Source: Nannocystis pusilla (GTDB taxonomy: Bacteria > Myxococcota_A > Polyangia > Nannocystales > Nannocystaceae). From it: a DNA stretch of 64,000 nucleotides. The stretch is from the NCBI RefSeq assembly GCF_026626665.1, contig NZ_JAPNKE010000002.1, forward strand, positions 6,301,168-6,365,167, read 5' to 3'. Positions 7,954 to 18,514 of the stretch are shown here, piece by piece (position 1 is the first letter of the stretch; every line of letters begins with the position of its first letter). Both the position numbers and the translations under genes were made by a program. Under the pieces are notes generated by a model. It was not told the DNA's origin. It made no database searches and worked only from the letters and a program-made list of their open reading frames with translations.

Positions 7954-9634
7954 ATGGTCCGCCGCACGCTTCTGTCCGTCGCCGTCCTCGCCGCCTGCGC
8001 GGGAGACTTCGATCAGCTCCTGCAGCAAGGGGGGCATACCCGATTAGCGACGGGACCAGCGGATCGACCGCCGACGATCCGAGCCCGGCGAGCACGACGG
8101 CCGACACGACGGCTAGCACCGCAGACGCGAGCGCGACGAGCGGTGAGGCGACGTCGGGGAGCGCGTCGGCGACCGACGGCGGGTCTGAGAGCGACGGCGC
8201 GACCGGCACCACTACCGACGACGGAAAGGCCCTGCCGGTCAACGTGGAGGTGTTCCTGACGCCGACGTCGGTGGACAAGGTCGGCGAGGTGCAGGTCGCG
8301 GTGTGGACGTCGCGCCCGGTGGCGACGATCGACGTGTTCGATGGCGACGTGCCCCTCGCGCTCGGCGCGACGCCGGGGGATCCGGTCTGCGTGTTCGAGG
8401 TGACGTCGGACAACGTCCCCGGCGACGGCACGCACACGATCCGCGCTGTCGCGCATGCCGCCGACGGCGTGAGCGGGCAAGCCGAGAAGGACCTGACGAT
8501 CGACGTCGCGCCCGGCGGCACCGACGTCTGGCCGCCCTACGTACAGGCCGGGCCGATCAACGGCTTCACGAGCGCGACGCTACTCGACGATGGGTCGATC
8601 GCCGCAGGGGGCTTCTACGAGACCCAACAGGGGCTCGAGGCGGTCGCGGTCAAGATCGACGGAGCAACCGGCAAGCTCGCGGCAGGACCGGCCGCGCTCG
8701 GCAAGATTGCGTTCGCTTCGGGGGGAACGGGCCGGCAATCGCCGCTGGCGGCGAAAACACGGTGTTCGTCGCGTCGACGCGACCCGGGCCGATGTGGGCG
8801 CTGTCCAAGCTGCGGCTCGACAAGCCGCTGTCGTTCGACTGGACGGCGACGGGTGATCCCAAGACGAAGGCACTCGCCGTCACGATCGCTGGCGGCGTCG
8901 TGATCGTGGTCGGCGGGATCGAGGTGTCGCCTGGCACGCACGACCTCCGGGTGTGGTGGCTGTCGGCCGAGGACGGAGCGCTGCTCCACGAGGCGCCATT
9001 CGCCATGTCGCCCGGCGACGACTGGTTCAACGAGCGCGACGAGATCGGCCGCGGCGTTGCGATCGTCGGCGACGAGGTCATCGTCGTCGGCGAGCGCGAG
9101 ATCATCGGCGAGTTCAACAAGATCTATCGGCGTACGGTCGTGCTGCGGTATTCGATCGCGGGCGAGGCACTTGGCGAGTGGACGTCGCCCGGTGAACAGC
9201 TCGAGGAAGACGGCGGGATGGCCGTCGCGCCGCTGCGGGGAGGTGGATTCGTCGTCACCGGGTGGGGGCGCGACCTGTTCACGATCCGCCAGGTGGTCAC
9301 GCGCTGGTTCTCGGCCGCGGGGGACCCCGGGCCCGTGCGGGTCGAGCCCACGCCGGGGAGCGACGCGATCGGCTACGCGATCGGCGAGGACCGCGAGGGC
9401 AAGATCATCATCGCCGGCTCGCGCAAGCAGCCGGCCACCGACATGGACGCGTGGATCTTCGCCATCCCCGGCCCGCTCGGCGGGCACGTCTGGGAGGTCG
9501 TCCGTAACGGGCCGGGCAAGGGGCCCGATGACGCCGCGGGACTCGCTGTCGGTCCCTGGGGTCACGTGTCCATCGTGGGGAGCGAATTCGCCGACCTACA
9601 GCCGCGGGCGTTCGCGTTGCGACTCTACCCGTAG
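7954..9634 (+). CDS. Lipoprotein with Thr/Ser-rich linker and beta-propeller-like C-terminus, two frameshifts
   Basis: The ATG at 7954 begins a lipoprotein signal (LLSVAVLAACAG). After a frame change in the six-G run at 8029-8034 the frame becomes a low-complexity Ser/Thr/Asp/Gly linker (about 8060-8230) and then a domain with PVNVEVFLTPTSVDKVGEVQ, an Ig-like fold candidate. A second change in the G run near 8720-8725 leads to repeated hydrophobic strands (VTIAGGVVIVVGGIE, AIVGDEVIVVGEREI, IIAGSRKQ) ending LRLYP at 9634, which look like propeller repeats. Both breaks lie in G homopolymers, so assembly error is likely. It is surface lipoprotein material typical of Nannocystaceae; the function is not known. 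Confidence 0.6.
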
Positions 9635-9638
9635 GCGC

Positions 9639-10728
9639 TCACTGCGGCACGAACACGTCGCACTGCGCCTTGATCTTCGCGGCCGCGGCGCCGAAGTAAT
9701 CGGCGTAGCCCTGGTCGTTGCAGATCGAGCCGAACACCGAATGGGGAAGCAGCTCCGTCCAGGTGCGGAGCTTGTGATAGCCGGGGGGACTCCTTCGTAG
9801 CCGCACAGGCCATCCGGATCGTCGATGTCGTTCGTGATCACGAGCAGCACCACCGCGTCCGCGTCGCCGCCCTTGGCCTCGACCAGCGCGTCCGCCCAGT
9901 CCTGCGCCGTGCCCTCGCTGTCCTCGTCCCACGTGTCATCGATGGCGACGACCACGAGGAGGGCGTCATCGCGGAGGAAGCCCGCGTTGCAGCCGGCCGG
10001 CGCGTTGATCTCGTCCCTCAGTGTGCTGACGGCGGCCTCGGCTACCAATCCGCCGCCGCTGGTACCGACCGACGCGACGCAGGTGAATGCGCTGGCAAGA
10101 TCGGGCTGGGCCGCGGTGATGTAGCGGTGGCCGCCGGCGAGGTCGCACCGCTCGTTGCTCGCGTCCCATCCGGCGGAGAAGGTGATGCCCGCGCCCTGCA
10201 CCGTGTCGCAAGGCTCGAGCGCCGCCCCGCACGGATAGTCCTCTGGCCCGGCCGGGCAGGTGTCGACGCAGCCCTTGCAGCTCGGGATCCCCCAGACGCC
10301 GCTACCCTGCATCGGCACGAGGATGTGGTAGTCGAAGCCGGCGAATTCGGTCTCGAGCGTGTCGATGAAGCCCGGAAAGCTCGCCTTGAGCCAATCCTGA
10401 GCGCCCTTCATCGTCCACCGCGAGCTGATCGAGAACACGAGATCGACCTTGCCCATGCAGCCCGGCGGCGGCTTGTCGCCACCATCCGGCGGTGTGCCAC
10501 CGTCTGGGATGCCGGAGCTCGCCGAGCTGGTGGAGCTGTGCGACGCCGAGCTCGCCGCGGCCGAGTCCTCCGCCGAGCTGGTGGAGGTCGATGTCGACGT
10601 CGACGCGTCGCCGCTCGTGCTTGTCCCCGGCGGCACAGTCGTGATGCTCGGGCCAAATCCTGGCCCTGCTCGTCGCCGTTGTTGCAGGCGGCGAGAGCGG
10701 CGAGGGTGGCGAGCGCGAGGCGGCGCAT
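9639..10728 (-). CDS. VWA-like secreted lipoprotein, frameshifted
   Basis: The ATG at 10728 starts MRRLALATLAALAACNNG, a lipoprotein signal. A frame change near 10670 leads into a Ser/Thr linker (STSTSTSSAEDSAAASS) and a von Willebrand A-like domain (KVDLVFSISSRWTMKGAQ), where the usual MIDAS DxSxS is replaced by SISSRWTM. Cys-rich segments (CKGCVDTCPAG) and a second conserved block (DALLVVVAIDDTWDEDSEG, AVVLLVITNDIDD) follow. Another change near 9790 gives the natural end YADYFGAAAAKIKAQCD. The protein is convergent with the preceding lipoprotein. Related VWA lipoproteins are abundant in myxobacteria. A closely similar signal peptide occurs at 52383. Confidence 0.6.
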
Positions 10729-11034
10729 ACGCTCAAGGTACATCGTACAGCGGGCGATGTCACCCGTCGGGGCAATGCCCCGCGGCAACCTGCACGGCGC
10801 CTTGTCGATCTAACGCGGTACACCATCGGCCGCGCGTCCCTCCGCGCGTAGCGCCATGATACGTTGCCAACCCCTCGCGGATCACCGCGCGGGGTGTCCA
10901 GGCTGGCTTCGACCCCGGATGCGCCGGCCATAAAATCAACATCCCGTCAAGACCTTTAATTGCAGAAGAGCACTTCTGGTTGATCTGCGCGAGATCAGCC
11001 GAGCGCGCCATAATGACCTGAGAAAGCGAGAACC

Positions 11035-11511
11035 ATGATCGTCTATAGCAAGCGATACGGTGATGTGGACGCCATCTGGCGCCGCACAAACGGGAAGTGC
11101 CATCTGTGCCACGAGGGCGTGGGACTGCACACCTACGGCTGTCTCAGCCTCTACGGCGGCGAGGCGGGATCCGTGGACCATCTGGTGCCGCAGTACTTCG
11201 GCGGCACCGACCACTTTGACAACCTGCGGATCGCACACCAACGCTGTAATAGCGGCCGCGGGATCCGAGATCCGGACGAGGTGCGGCTCGAGCTCGCTGG
11301 CCGCTTGGACGAACCACGCAGTGCCGGTCAGGAAGTCCTCCGGGCCGTTGCGATCACCGGTGGCGGGGCCGCCGTGGGGGGCCTGATCGCCTTGGCGACC
11401 GCCGATCCGGTTGTCGATGAAACCAGCCGGCAGCGAGCGAGGAATCGGGTCATCGCGGGCAGCGTCGCGGGTGGGCTCCTCTGTCTCCTCGCTGCGCTGG
11501 CGACCCGTTAG
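11035..11511 (+). CDS. HNH endonuclease fused to C-terminal membrane helices
   Basis: 158 residues. The HNH fold is clear: CHLCHEG and HQRCNSG give the zinc Cys pairs, DHLVPQYFGGTDHFDNL carries the DH and Asn of the nuclease core. After residue about 105 come two hydrophobic segments (AITGGGAAVGGLIALAT and VIAGSVAGGLLCLLAALAT), so the nuclease is predicted to be membrane-anchored. HNH enzymes cut double-stranded DNA; membrane-bound versions occur among toxins and antiphage effectors. It stands alone with its own terminator 17 bp downstream. Function in this context is inference. Confidence 0.75.
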   Translation: MIVYSKRYGDVDAIWRRTNGKCHLCHEGVGLHTYGCLSLYGGEAGSVDHLVPQYFGGTDHFDNLRIAHQRCNSGRGIRDPDEVRLELAGRLDEPRSAGQEVLRAVAITGGGAAVGGLIALATADPVVDETSRQRARNRVIAGSVAGGLLCLLAALATR

Positions 11512-11527
11512 CTGTCTCGCAAAGATG

Positions 11528-11565
11528 GGCCGTGCTCAGCCCCGGGCGAGCACGGCCTTTTGTTT
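11528..11565 (+). terminator. Rho-independent terminator after the HNH gene
   Basis: Ten-base perfect stem GGCCGTGCTC / GAGCACGGCC (11528-11537 and 11548-11557), a ten-base loop, then TTTTGTTT. Confidence 0.85.
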
Positions 11566-11727
11566 AATCAGGTGGACTTGCGGCTGAACGGGCCTGTGGC
11601 GCTCGTTCGGCAGGTCACGTCGACCTCGCCGGCCGGGTCAACCAACACGCTGCGGACCCTCGTCCATCGGCGTCCTTCACGAGGGTCCAGCATTGACGGC
11701 GCGCGCCGTCGTGCTTACTGGGTCCCC

Positions 11728-11982
11728 ATGTCCGACAGGCAGCGCGAAGTCACCCTCACGAACCCCGCTACCAACCTCACCCTCAATCAGTCGGCCGTTC
11801 TCCACACGGGCGACCACCTCCTCATTGACATGGGCGACACGCAGACCGGCAAGAATTTCATGATCCTCTCCCCCTCGTCGGTGGGCGTCAAAATCATTCA
11901 GTTCGAGGCGCCCCACCGTGGTGAGCCCGCTGTCCTGAAGGCACAGCGGTACTTCCCGTACGACACCAAGCCCACTGAGTAA
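11728..11982 (+). CDS. Small hypothetical protein (84 residues)
   Basis: The ATG at 11728 (MSDRQREVTLTN) gives a compact, charge-balanced protein (LHTGDHLLIDMGD, KNFMILSPSSVGVKII) without signal peptide or membrane segment. Strand-like alternation suggests a small beta-rich fold. The frame is open further upstream to 11560, but that part overlaps the terminator. No family recognised. Confidence 0.45.
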   Translation: MSDRQREVTLTNPATNLTLNQSAVLHTGDHLLIDMGDTQTGKNFMILSPSSVGVKIIQFEAPHRGEPAVLKAQRYFPYDTKPTE

Positions 11983-12059
11983 GTCAGGGCGGAGCCCATT
12001 CTACCTCCGCCGCACCGACTGGCGCGCGCAGGTCCTCACCGCGGTGTGCCTGCGCTGCC

Positions 12060-12497
12060 CAAGCTCAAGGGCCGAAGGGCCTCAAGCTCGGCGCGGGCAT
12101 CCCGGACCGGGAGCCGAAACTCCCGCCGCTCAAAGGAGGCGATCCGGTCCCGTCCGCGTGGCAGGCGAAGGTCGCCAGCATCGCCCCAGGCGCGCTCGAC
12201 CACCTTGACGACACGGGCGCGGGCGCCGCTGCGTTCGGCGGCCTGTTCGCGGCGGGGTCGGCGGAGGGCTCGCGCTTCTGGCGTGCCGCGAGGAAGGACG
12301 AGTTTCGCCGTGGCGACCGTGCAGCTCAAGTTCTCGTCGCTGTCGCTGTCATCGGCTCCGCGAACGAGCGTCGCCGGCGCGAACAATGGGAGCAGGGCAG
12401 CCTCGGTGGTGCGGCGTGCAGCGGGGATGGATCCGCAGACGCGGAAGCATCCATGAGAAAGCTCGGACACCAGAGTAAAAGAAACCTGAGACGCTAA
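12060..12497 (+). pseudogene. Possible 3' fragment of an unknown protein
   Basis: One frame is open from about 12003 to the stop at 12495-12497 with plausible composition (PPLKGGDPVPSAWQAKVA, GALDHLDDTGAGAAAFGG, VLVAVAVIGSANERRRRE), but there is no good start. It may be the tail of a truncated gene with one hydrophobic segment. The interval 11983-12579 holds nothing else recognisable. Confidence 0.22.
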
Positions 12498-12579
12498 ATG
12501 GCTGGCGCCCTGTTCTCGAACGTGCACGTCGCGACTGACGAGAGTTGATGAAGGCGCCGGAGAGCTAGGTTTGACTCCG

Positions 12580-13578
12580 TCACGACGTAGATATATTCCG
12601 TATTTCGCAATCGGCCCACGGTGCCAACCTTTTCCCCCTTCGGGTTGTATACTCCAATTGGGCCCCAACGTGGCGCTTATAATCGTGTCCCAAAACCAAG
12701 ACTTTCCCACGACAGCGGAGGATTTCTTCGAGCTCTCTGCGAGAGAGATATCCTTCATCGCTAAAGGAGACGATCAAATGTTCACACTGAAGACATGAAA
12801 CAACCGAACGCATTGCATCAACGGCCAGGAGACGAGAGTTAAAAGAACTCAACCGACTGCGACAGTCAATCCTCTTACAGGCAACCCCGTATACCTCTGG
12901 CTTGTCCCACAGAATAAGCGACTCCCAAATGTGATAGTTGCCTAGATATTTATGCTGATTGTATGGAGGGTCTAAGTACGCAACATCGCCTGTCAATACC
13001 TGAGCGGCATCAAGAGCATCTAGTTGATGAACTGAGCCTTTTCCATTTCGTGCACGAGGAAGTACGTCGGGGAGACGCAGTTCAAGATCGTTAAAGGAGC
13101 GCGGGGCCCAGTGTTTGAGGTAGGCCATCTGAACTCCAATCGTCGAGTCAACCCTGTCGGCTGCCTCCATGAGTGCAACGAGAAGGACCGATTCCAGCGG
13201 TTGATCGAGTTCCTTTCTCGCAATAGCCTCTCGGATCGCGTCGATTCGCGCGCCATTTTTTGGCTGAAAGAACCGACTATTAATGCAGAAATTCTCAGTG
13301 AACCATCCCGTTTCGCCGCGGAGTTTGTTCAACTCAGCGATGAGTAGACGAGCGTTTCGCAGCACAAGATTGCGATCTGTCTCGACGTAGCAGCGCGCCA
13401 AAGTTGCGGCGTAGGCATTGTGATCGTTGGCATGCACTTGAATCCCCAGCCGTTTCAGAGCATGACCAACTCGCGCCGTGCCCGAAAATAGGTCAATCGC
13501 AGACTTTGCCCTCAACCCAAGGACTAGTTCGCATAGTTGAGGAACTAGGGTGCGCTTGGAGCCGAGGTATTTGATCAT
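12580..13578 (-). CDS. D12-class N6-adenine DNA methyltransferase
   Basis: 332 residues from ATG 13578. MIKYLGSKRTLVPQL and AIDLFSGTARVGHALK form the AdoMet-binding motif I of the D12/Dam class, where motif order is alpha. The catalytic DPPY is intact (AYLDPPYNQHKYLGNYH). It should methylate adenine N6 in a short recognition site. No restriction endonuclease is adjacent. The gene diverges from the kinase at 13693 with about 115 bp between, and both lie in a stretch of visibly lower GC than the rest of the island, so they probably arrived together. Protection of element DNA or a defence role is plausible. Confidence 0.85.
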   Translation of the reverse strand: MIKYLGSKRTLVPQLCELVLGLRAKSAIDLFSGTARVGHALKRLGIQVHANDHNAYAATLARCYVETDRNLVLRNARLLIAELNKLRGETGWFTENFCINSRFFQPKNGARIDAIREAIARKELDQPLESVLLVALMEAADRVDSTIGVQMAYLKHWAPRSFNDLELRLPDVLPRARNGKGSVHQLDALDAAQVLTGDVAYLDPPYNQHKYLGNYHIWESLILWDKPEVYGVACKRIDCRSRLSSFNSRLLAVDAMRSVVSCLQCEHLIVSFSDEGYLSRRELEEILRCRGKVLVLGHDYKRHVGAQLEYTTRRGKRLAPWADCEIRNISTS

Positions 13579-13692
13579 CTTTCGGGAGCCCTAGTTGAGG
13601 TACATGTAGCCCGTATTGGCCTTCACCGTCAAGAAATTCAACATCGCCTAGCTAACAATTCCTCCAAAACTTACGCCGAAGGTTCGATTTGT

Positions 13693-15582
13693 ATGTTTTT
13701 AACGTCGCATTCTACCTCGCCAAACGTCCGCGGACGCGATATCGTTGCTTTAATGCACGACGAGCCGGACATTCTGGACTGCAATGATGTTGTCGCCGAG
13801 CGTTACGAGGTAATCTGTCGGAACGGCATCGGCGGTAAGGCACAGGTCTATAGAGTTTCCGACCGAAACTCCGGAACTGAAGTCGCTTTGAAGATTTGTA
13901 AGGAGACCGGAGAGGAAGCCAGATTCGCCAGAGAGGTCGAGTTGATGAGGTCTGCTGTACATCAGCACATCATGCCTGTTCTTGACAATGGGGTTCATGC
14001 AGGGCTACCGTTCTTGGTGATGCCTCTGGCGCAACACTGTCTTAAGGATGTGAATTAGTTTGGATACCAAAGAGGTTATCGTCGACGCCCTAAACGTTTT
14101 TCTAGAGATTTGTGAAGGGGTGAAAGCGTTTCATTCCCTTGAATTGTGCACCGGGACATTAAGCCTCACAATATCCTTCAGGTTGACGGGGTCTGGAAAG
14201 TTGCCGACCTCGGCTTCGCCAAAGACTTGAAGAGAGTCGACGCGGCTTTGACAAGAACGGGCATGAGACTCGGCACGGAAGTATACATGTCGCCCGAGCA
14301 TCGCAGCGGGGATACAAAATCGCTTAACGAACGCTCCGACATCTATCAACTGGGCTTGGTGCTTTTCCAGATGGTCACGGGGGATATTCCAATCCACCCT
14401 GATCCATCGGATATTTCCGATGATGAAGTTCGTCGCATTTACGTCAAATGCGTCAAGAGTAAACAAGAGAATCGCTATGGTCGAGTCACCGATCTTATGG
14501 CTGATGTGCGAGATCTGACAAATGCATACTCGGCGGGCTCCGCAGAGGGGCCTGATCCATCATCTTGGCTTGATTCGCCATCTTTCTCGAATTCATGCCG
14601 AAAGGAGATTCGACGCTACTATATTGAAGTTCGTGCATCGGATCGCTGGGGGGATGTGTTGGATGCGGTGTCAAAACACTGGATGCACATTTTCTCGGCT
14701 TTGGATCAGATGTTTCGCGATGGAACCATTCCGCCAGGGTGCAAGGCAGGCAAAGGTGTTCGAGGCTTAGTCTCAGATTTCAAGGTGAGCCATTTGGCGA
14801 GGTTTTCCGAATCTGAGAAAAAGGTAGTCGCCTGGCTTGTTTTGCGCCGGGTTGTGTTTGCTGCTGTTGTTAAGTATCCACGGCTTGCTCGTCGTGATAT
14901 AGATGCGTTGCTGGTGTTGTTCCTTAATTACATTGAACCGTCGGCAAGGACGACGGAGTTCCTCCGCCAGAGGGGATGGCGAAGTCATGTAGTTCGGATG
15001 AGACCATACTTGTCGAAGTACGGAATCAAGCCGAAAGGGCTGTCGGGAGGGATGAATGCTGTATCTACGCTTGGTGAGCACGAGCGCGAGTGGCTCACTT
15101 CGCTCGACACTTCAACGACAAGTCTTCCGATTTGGTGGATCGATGGTGGTGAGGAGGCAGATGGCGAAGATGGTGAGGAGGCATATGAGATGGACGACGA
15201 TGATGAAGATGAGGAGGATGGGGAAGAGGAAGATGGGGCCCAGCGCCCCCGCAATGAGCCGGCAAAGTGTTCGGTAAGGGGTTGTCCGCACCTCGCTGAC
15301 TTTGAGGTGTTCTTATACGATAGGTACTCAACCGGGGCTGAGTTTCTTGAGCAGGATTACACATGTCCGTTTCTCTGCAGAGCTCACGCTGAAGAGAACG
15401 AATGGAGGGCTCACGGCAGACGAGTGGCCCGAGGAAACGTTCGTTATGAATATTCTAACCGACACGGCGCACAGGGATATACGAAGTACAAGCAAATCTC
15501 AAAAGCGCGGCTCCACAACCTCACGATAGATCCCTCCCTCATTCTTGAGATGACGAGATCCTCTCAAGATGACGCTACTTAA
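13693..15582 (+). CDS. Ser/Thr protein kinase with acidic linker and C-terminal Cys/His cluster, two compensating frameshifts
   Basis: Kinase domain: IGGKAQVYRV (Gly loop), VALKIC, MHRDIKPHN, VADLGFAK (DLG), SPEHRSG. The frame leaves at about 14052 and returns near 14140; the intervening frame supplies TKEVIVDALNVFLEICEGVK and AFHSLE, exactly the missing helices before HRD, so the original protein was about 630 residues. After the kinase comes a helical domain (WRSHVVRMRPYLSKYG), an acidic tract (DDDDEDEEDGEEEDGA, around 15190-15240) and a Cys/His cluster (CSVRGCPHLA, CPFLCRAHAEE) that may bind zinc. GC is low, as in the divergent methylase. SD-like GAAGG precedes ATG 13693. Confidence 0.72.
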
Positions 15583-15828
15583 GCCGTGCGCTCGGCGTTG
15601 ATGCCCGCCGCTTCTCCGACCTCTCTCCTGGCCAGCTGCCAGCTCCACGGCATCGAGCCCTGGGCGTACCTCCGGGACCTCTTCTGCCTCCTGCCCGCCT
15701 GGCCCAGGAGCCGCGTCCTCGCGCTCGCCCCGGCCTTCTGGAAGCAGACCGCCGAGCAACAGGACACTCAGCAGCGCCTCGCCGCCAACGTCTTCCGCGT
15801 CGCCACGTGCGTATTCCGGCCATCATGA
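15583..15828 (+). pseudogene. IS66-family transposase (TnpC) 3' remnant
   Basis: ASPTSLLASCQLHGIEPWAY followed by LRDLFCLLPAWP and VLALAPAFW matches the C-terminal element of IS66 TnpC. The catalytic part is absent. The remnant abuts the end of the kinase gene on one side and the IS21 element on the other. IS66 TnpA/TnpB relics lie separately at 37224-37720. Confidence 0.7.
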
Positions 15829-15935
15829 TCGCTTGGATCGGTCATCGTGATCACCCCGGAGGGGTCGGAGCGGAGCGACGGGGGTGGCGGGCTCGGCGCG
15901 GACGGGGACGGAGCGAAGCGATGCTGATGGGGTGT

Positions 15936-16676
15936 TCAGGTCTGGGAGGCGACCTCCTTGCGGCGTGAGGGACCTTTTAGCATGAGGCGGTGGCATTGGG
16001 AGAGCATGCGATCGCAGATCGCATCGGCGGTGGTCGGATCACCGATTTGGTCGTGCCAGAGCTCCGGCGGTCGCTGGCTGGTGAGAATCGTCGATCGTTC
16101 GCCGAATCGGTCCTCCATCAGTTCCGACATGTCCTTTCGCTCAGCCGGGCCGAGCGGGGCCATGGCCCAGTCGTCGAGGATCAGGACGTCGACGCGGGCG
16201 AGCTTGGCGAGCAATCTCGCATAGGTCCCGTCGGCGCGGGCGAGCGCGAGCTCGTCGAAGAGCCGCGAGGTGCGGCGGTAGATGGCGCGGTAGCGGCGGC
16301 GGAGCGCGTGCTGGGCGAGGGCGCAGGCGAGGAAGGACTTGCCGGTGCCGGTGGGGCCGGTGATGGCGATGTTCTGGTGCTGCGCGACCCAGTTGCAGGT
16401 GGCGAGCTGGCGGATCAGCGGCTTGTCGAGCTCGCGGCGGTCATCGTAGTCGAGATCCTCGAGGCAGGCGCTGCCGAGCTTGAGGCGGGCTTCCTTGAGG
16501 TTCCGCTTGAGACGCGCGTTCTGGCGGCTCATCCACTCGGAGTCGACGAGGAGGCCGAGGCGCTCGTCGAAGCCGAGGCCACCGTAGTCGGGCCGCGACT
16601 GCTGCTCGAGCCAGGCGGCGGCCAGGCCGTTCAGCCGCATCTCCTTGAGCTTTTCCATGGTCTGCTGATTCAGCAT
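15936..16676 (-). CDS. istB: IS21-family helper ATPase IstB
   Basis: 246 residues. IstB is the AAA+ regulator that, with IstA, selects the target and drives IS21 transposition. The Walker A motif ITGPTGTGKSFLACAL, Walker B VDVLILDDWA and the C-terminal SQRPPELWHDQIGDPTTADA block are intact, and the length is typical for the family. The gene lies 16 bp downstream of istA on the same strand. No truncation is seen. Confidence 0.93.
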   Translation of the reverse strand: MLNQQTMEKLKEMRLNGLAAAWLEQQSRPDYGGLGFDERLGLLVDSEWMSRQNARLKRNLKEARLKLGSACLEDLDYDDRRELDKPLIRQLATCNWVAQHQNIAITGPTGTGKSFLACALAQHALRRRYRAIYRRTSRLFDELALARADGTYARLLAKLARVDVLILDDWAMAPLGPAERKDMSELMEDRFGERSTILTSQRPPELWHDQIGDPTTADAICDRMLSQCHRLMLKGPSRRKEVASQT

Positions 16677-16692
16677 CGGTGTGTCCTTTCGG

Positions 16693-18240
16693 TCAGTTGT
16701 AGTAGCGAGGGCCGCGGATGTTCTCGTGGGCCTCGGGCTTGTCGGTCGGTGTGTCGGCGGGGATGTCGGGCAGCGGGGCGCGGTCGAGGCCGTTCTTGAG
16801 GATCGACTCGACGTGGCGGTACGAGCGGGCGCGCACCGCGACGGCGCGGGCGCACGCGGCCTCGAGGCGCGCGTCGCCGTAGGTCTTGCCCAGGCGCAGG
16901 ATGCCGAGGCAGGCGCGGTAGCCGTGCTCGGGGTGCTTGCGGTCCTTCATGATGGCCTGGGCGAGCTCGGCGGTCTTCGGGCCGACCTGCTTCGCCTGCG
17001 CGAGGATCCGGCTCGGGGAGCGGTCGGCGTGCCGCTGGTGGGCCTTCGGCATGTGCTCGGGCTTGGTGGTATGGCGACCCGCGGCGAAGCTGCGCGCGTG
17101 CGAGGTGATGCGCTTGCCGCCGTGCAGGAGCTCGACGGTCGTCGCGGTGAAGCGCGCCTCGACGGCCTCGCCGACGAGCGTGTACGGCACCGAGTAGTAG
17201 TGGCGATCGATCTCGACGTGGTAGTCGATGTTGACGCGGCAATTCTTCCACTCGCAGTACTCGAATCGTTCGACGGGGAGCGGTCGCAGTTCGGACCGCT
17301 CGATGCGTTCGAAGAGGGCGCGCCGGCTGATGTTGCCGTACTTCTTCATCGGCCGCGTGTTGAGGTCCTCGAGCAGCTCGGCGACCCGCGCGTTGAGCTC
17401 GGCGAGCGAGTGGAAGACCTCGTCGCGCAGGCGCGCGACGATCCACCGCTGGGCGATCAGCACGGCGTTCTCGACCTTGGCCTTGTCGCGCGGCTTGCCG
17501 GGCCTGGCGGGCATGACGGTGGTGCCGTAGTGCTCCGCGAGCGCGGCGTAGGTGCGCTGGATCTTCGGGTCGTACCAGCACGACTTCGTCACCGCGGCCT
17601 TGAGCTGGTCGGGCACGAGCGCCGCCGGCACGCCGCCGAAGTACTCGAGCATGCGCGCGTTGCTGGCGATGAAGTCGTGGCCCCGCTGCGTCAGGCTCGC
17701 CTCGGCGTAGGTGAGGTTCGAGGCCCCGAGCACGCCGACGAAGAGCTCGACCGCGATGCACTCGCCGGTCTTCGGATCGACGATGTGCAGCTTGTTGCCG
17801 GAGTAATCGACGAAGGCCTTGTCGCCGGCGACATGGTCGATCCGCATCGTCAAGCCGCGCCGCTTCAGCCACGCGCGGTACAGCTCGCAGAATTGCGTGT
17901 AGCGGTACCCGTTCGGGTGCTTCTCGAGGTACTCGATGTGCAGCAGCGCGAGCGTGACGCCCTTGCGCCGGCGCTCGGTGTGGATGTACGAAAAGTCCGG
18001 TTGCGGCCGCGCTTGCGACGCCGGCTCGCTGTCGTAGACGACGCGCTCCAGCTCCTCGTCGCTGAGGGCCTGCACCGCGTCCCAGGTGAGGCCGGCCTCG
18101 CTGGCCTTGCCGGCGACCTTGCCGACCACGCCGGCGCTGACGTCGAGGCTCGCAGCCACGTCGCGGTGGCTTCGCTGCAGCGCCCACTTCTAGCGCAGGA
18201 TCTCGCGGATGTTCTTCATGGTCAGTCGCTGCGTCGCCAT
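16693..18240 (-). CDS. istA: IS21-family transposase IstA, in-frame amber codon near the N-terminus
   Basis: DDE transposase of IS21. The start ATG at 18240 (MATQRLTMKNIREILR) is followed by a TAG at 18190-18192 where the family has Leu, then KWALQRSHRDVAASL continues in the same frame, so the HTH is split by a stop. The rest is intact: AGDKAFVDYSG, IAVELFVGVLGAS and KAKVENAVLIAQRWIVA contain the catalytic Asp, Asp and Glu candidates. A re-start at the ATG at 18159 would lose the first part of the HTH. The amber codon may inactivate the element or be an error. Confidence 0.88.
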
Positions 18241-18373
18241 TTCGCCTCCCACGCGAAATGGCCGGTGATTCAGCGTCGACCTCGCCCCCTTCGCGCATTC
18301 GGCTGCGCGTAACACGCTGGGGGTCCTCCGTTCCGTTGGCGGCTCGGCCGCCCGGCGGCGCGCCGGCCGCAGG

Positions 18374-18514
18374 GTGATCACGATGCCGATCGGCGCGATC
18401 ACGATGCCGATCCGGGCGATCACGATGCCGATCTACGCGATCACGATGCCGATCTACGCGATCACGATGCCGATCTACGCGATCACGATGGACCGATCCG
18501 GGCGATCACGATGG
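18374..18514 (+). repeat. Tandem 21-bp repeats at the IS21 right end
   Basis: The unit GATCACGATGCCGATCTACGC occurs about seven times, with variants CGGCGC, CGGGCG and CTACGC before the next GATCACGATG. It lies immediately upstream of istA and is probably the transposase-binding terminus. Between istA and 18839 nothing else is certain; a short frame near 18700 (ACEKGDVPSCVKAG) resembles one Sel1-type repeat and may be a gene scrap. Confidence 0.8.

Noticed and set aside
12580..15582. BREX or Pgl system
   Set aside because: The methylase is a D12/Dam type, not PglX, and no PglZ, BrxC or phosphatase is present.
18374..18514. CRISPR or minisatellite unrelated to the IS
   Set aside because: The 21-bp unit matches the IS21 terminal sequence at the opposite end, so it is part of the element terminus.
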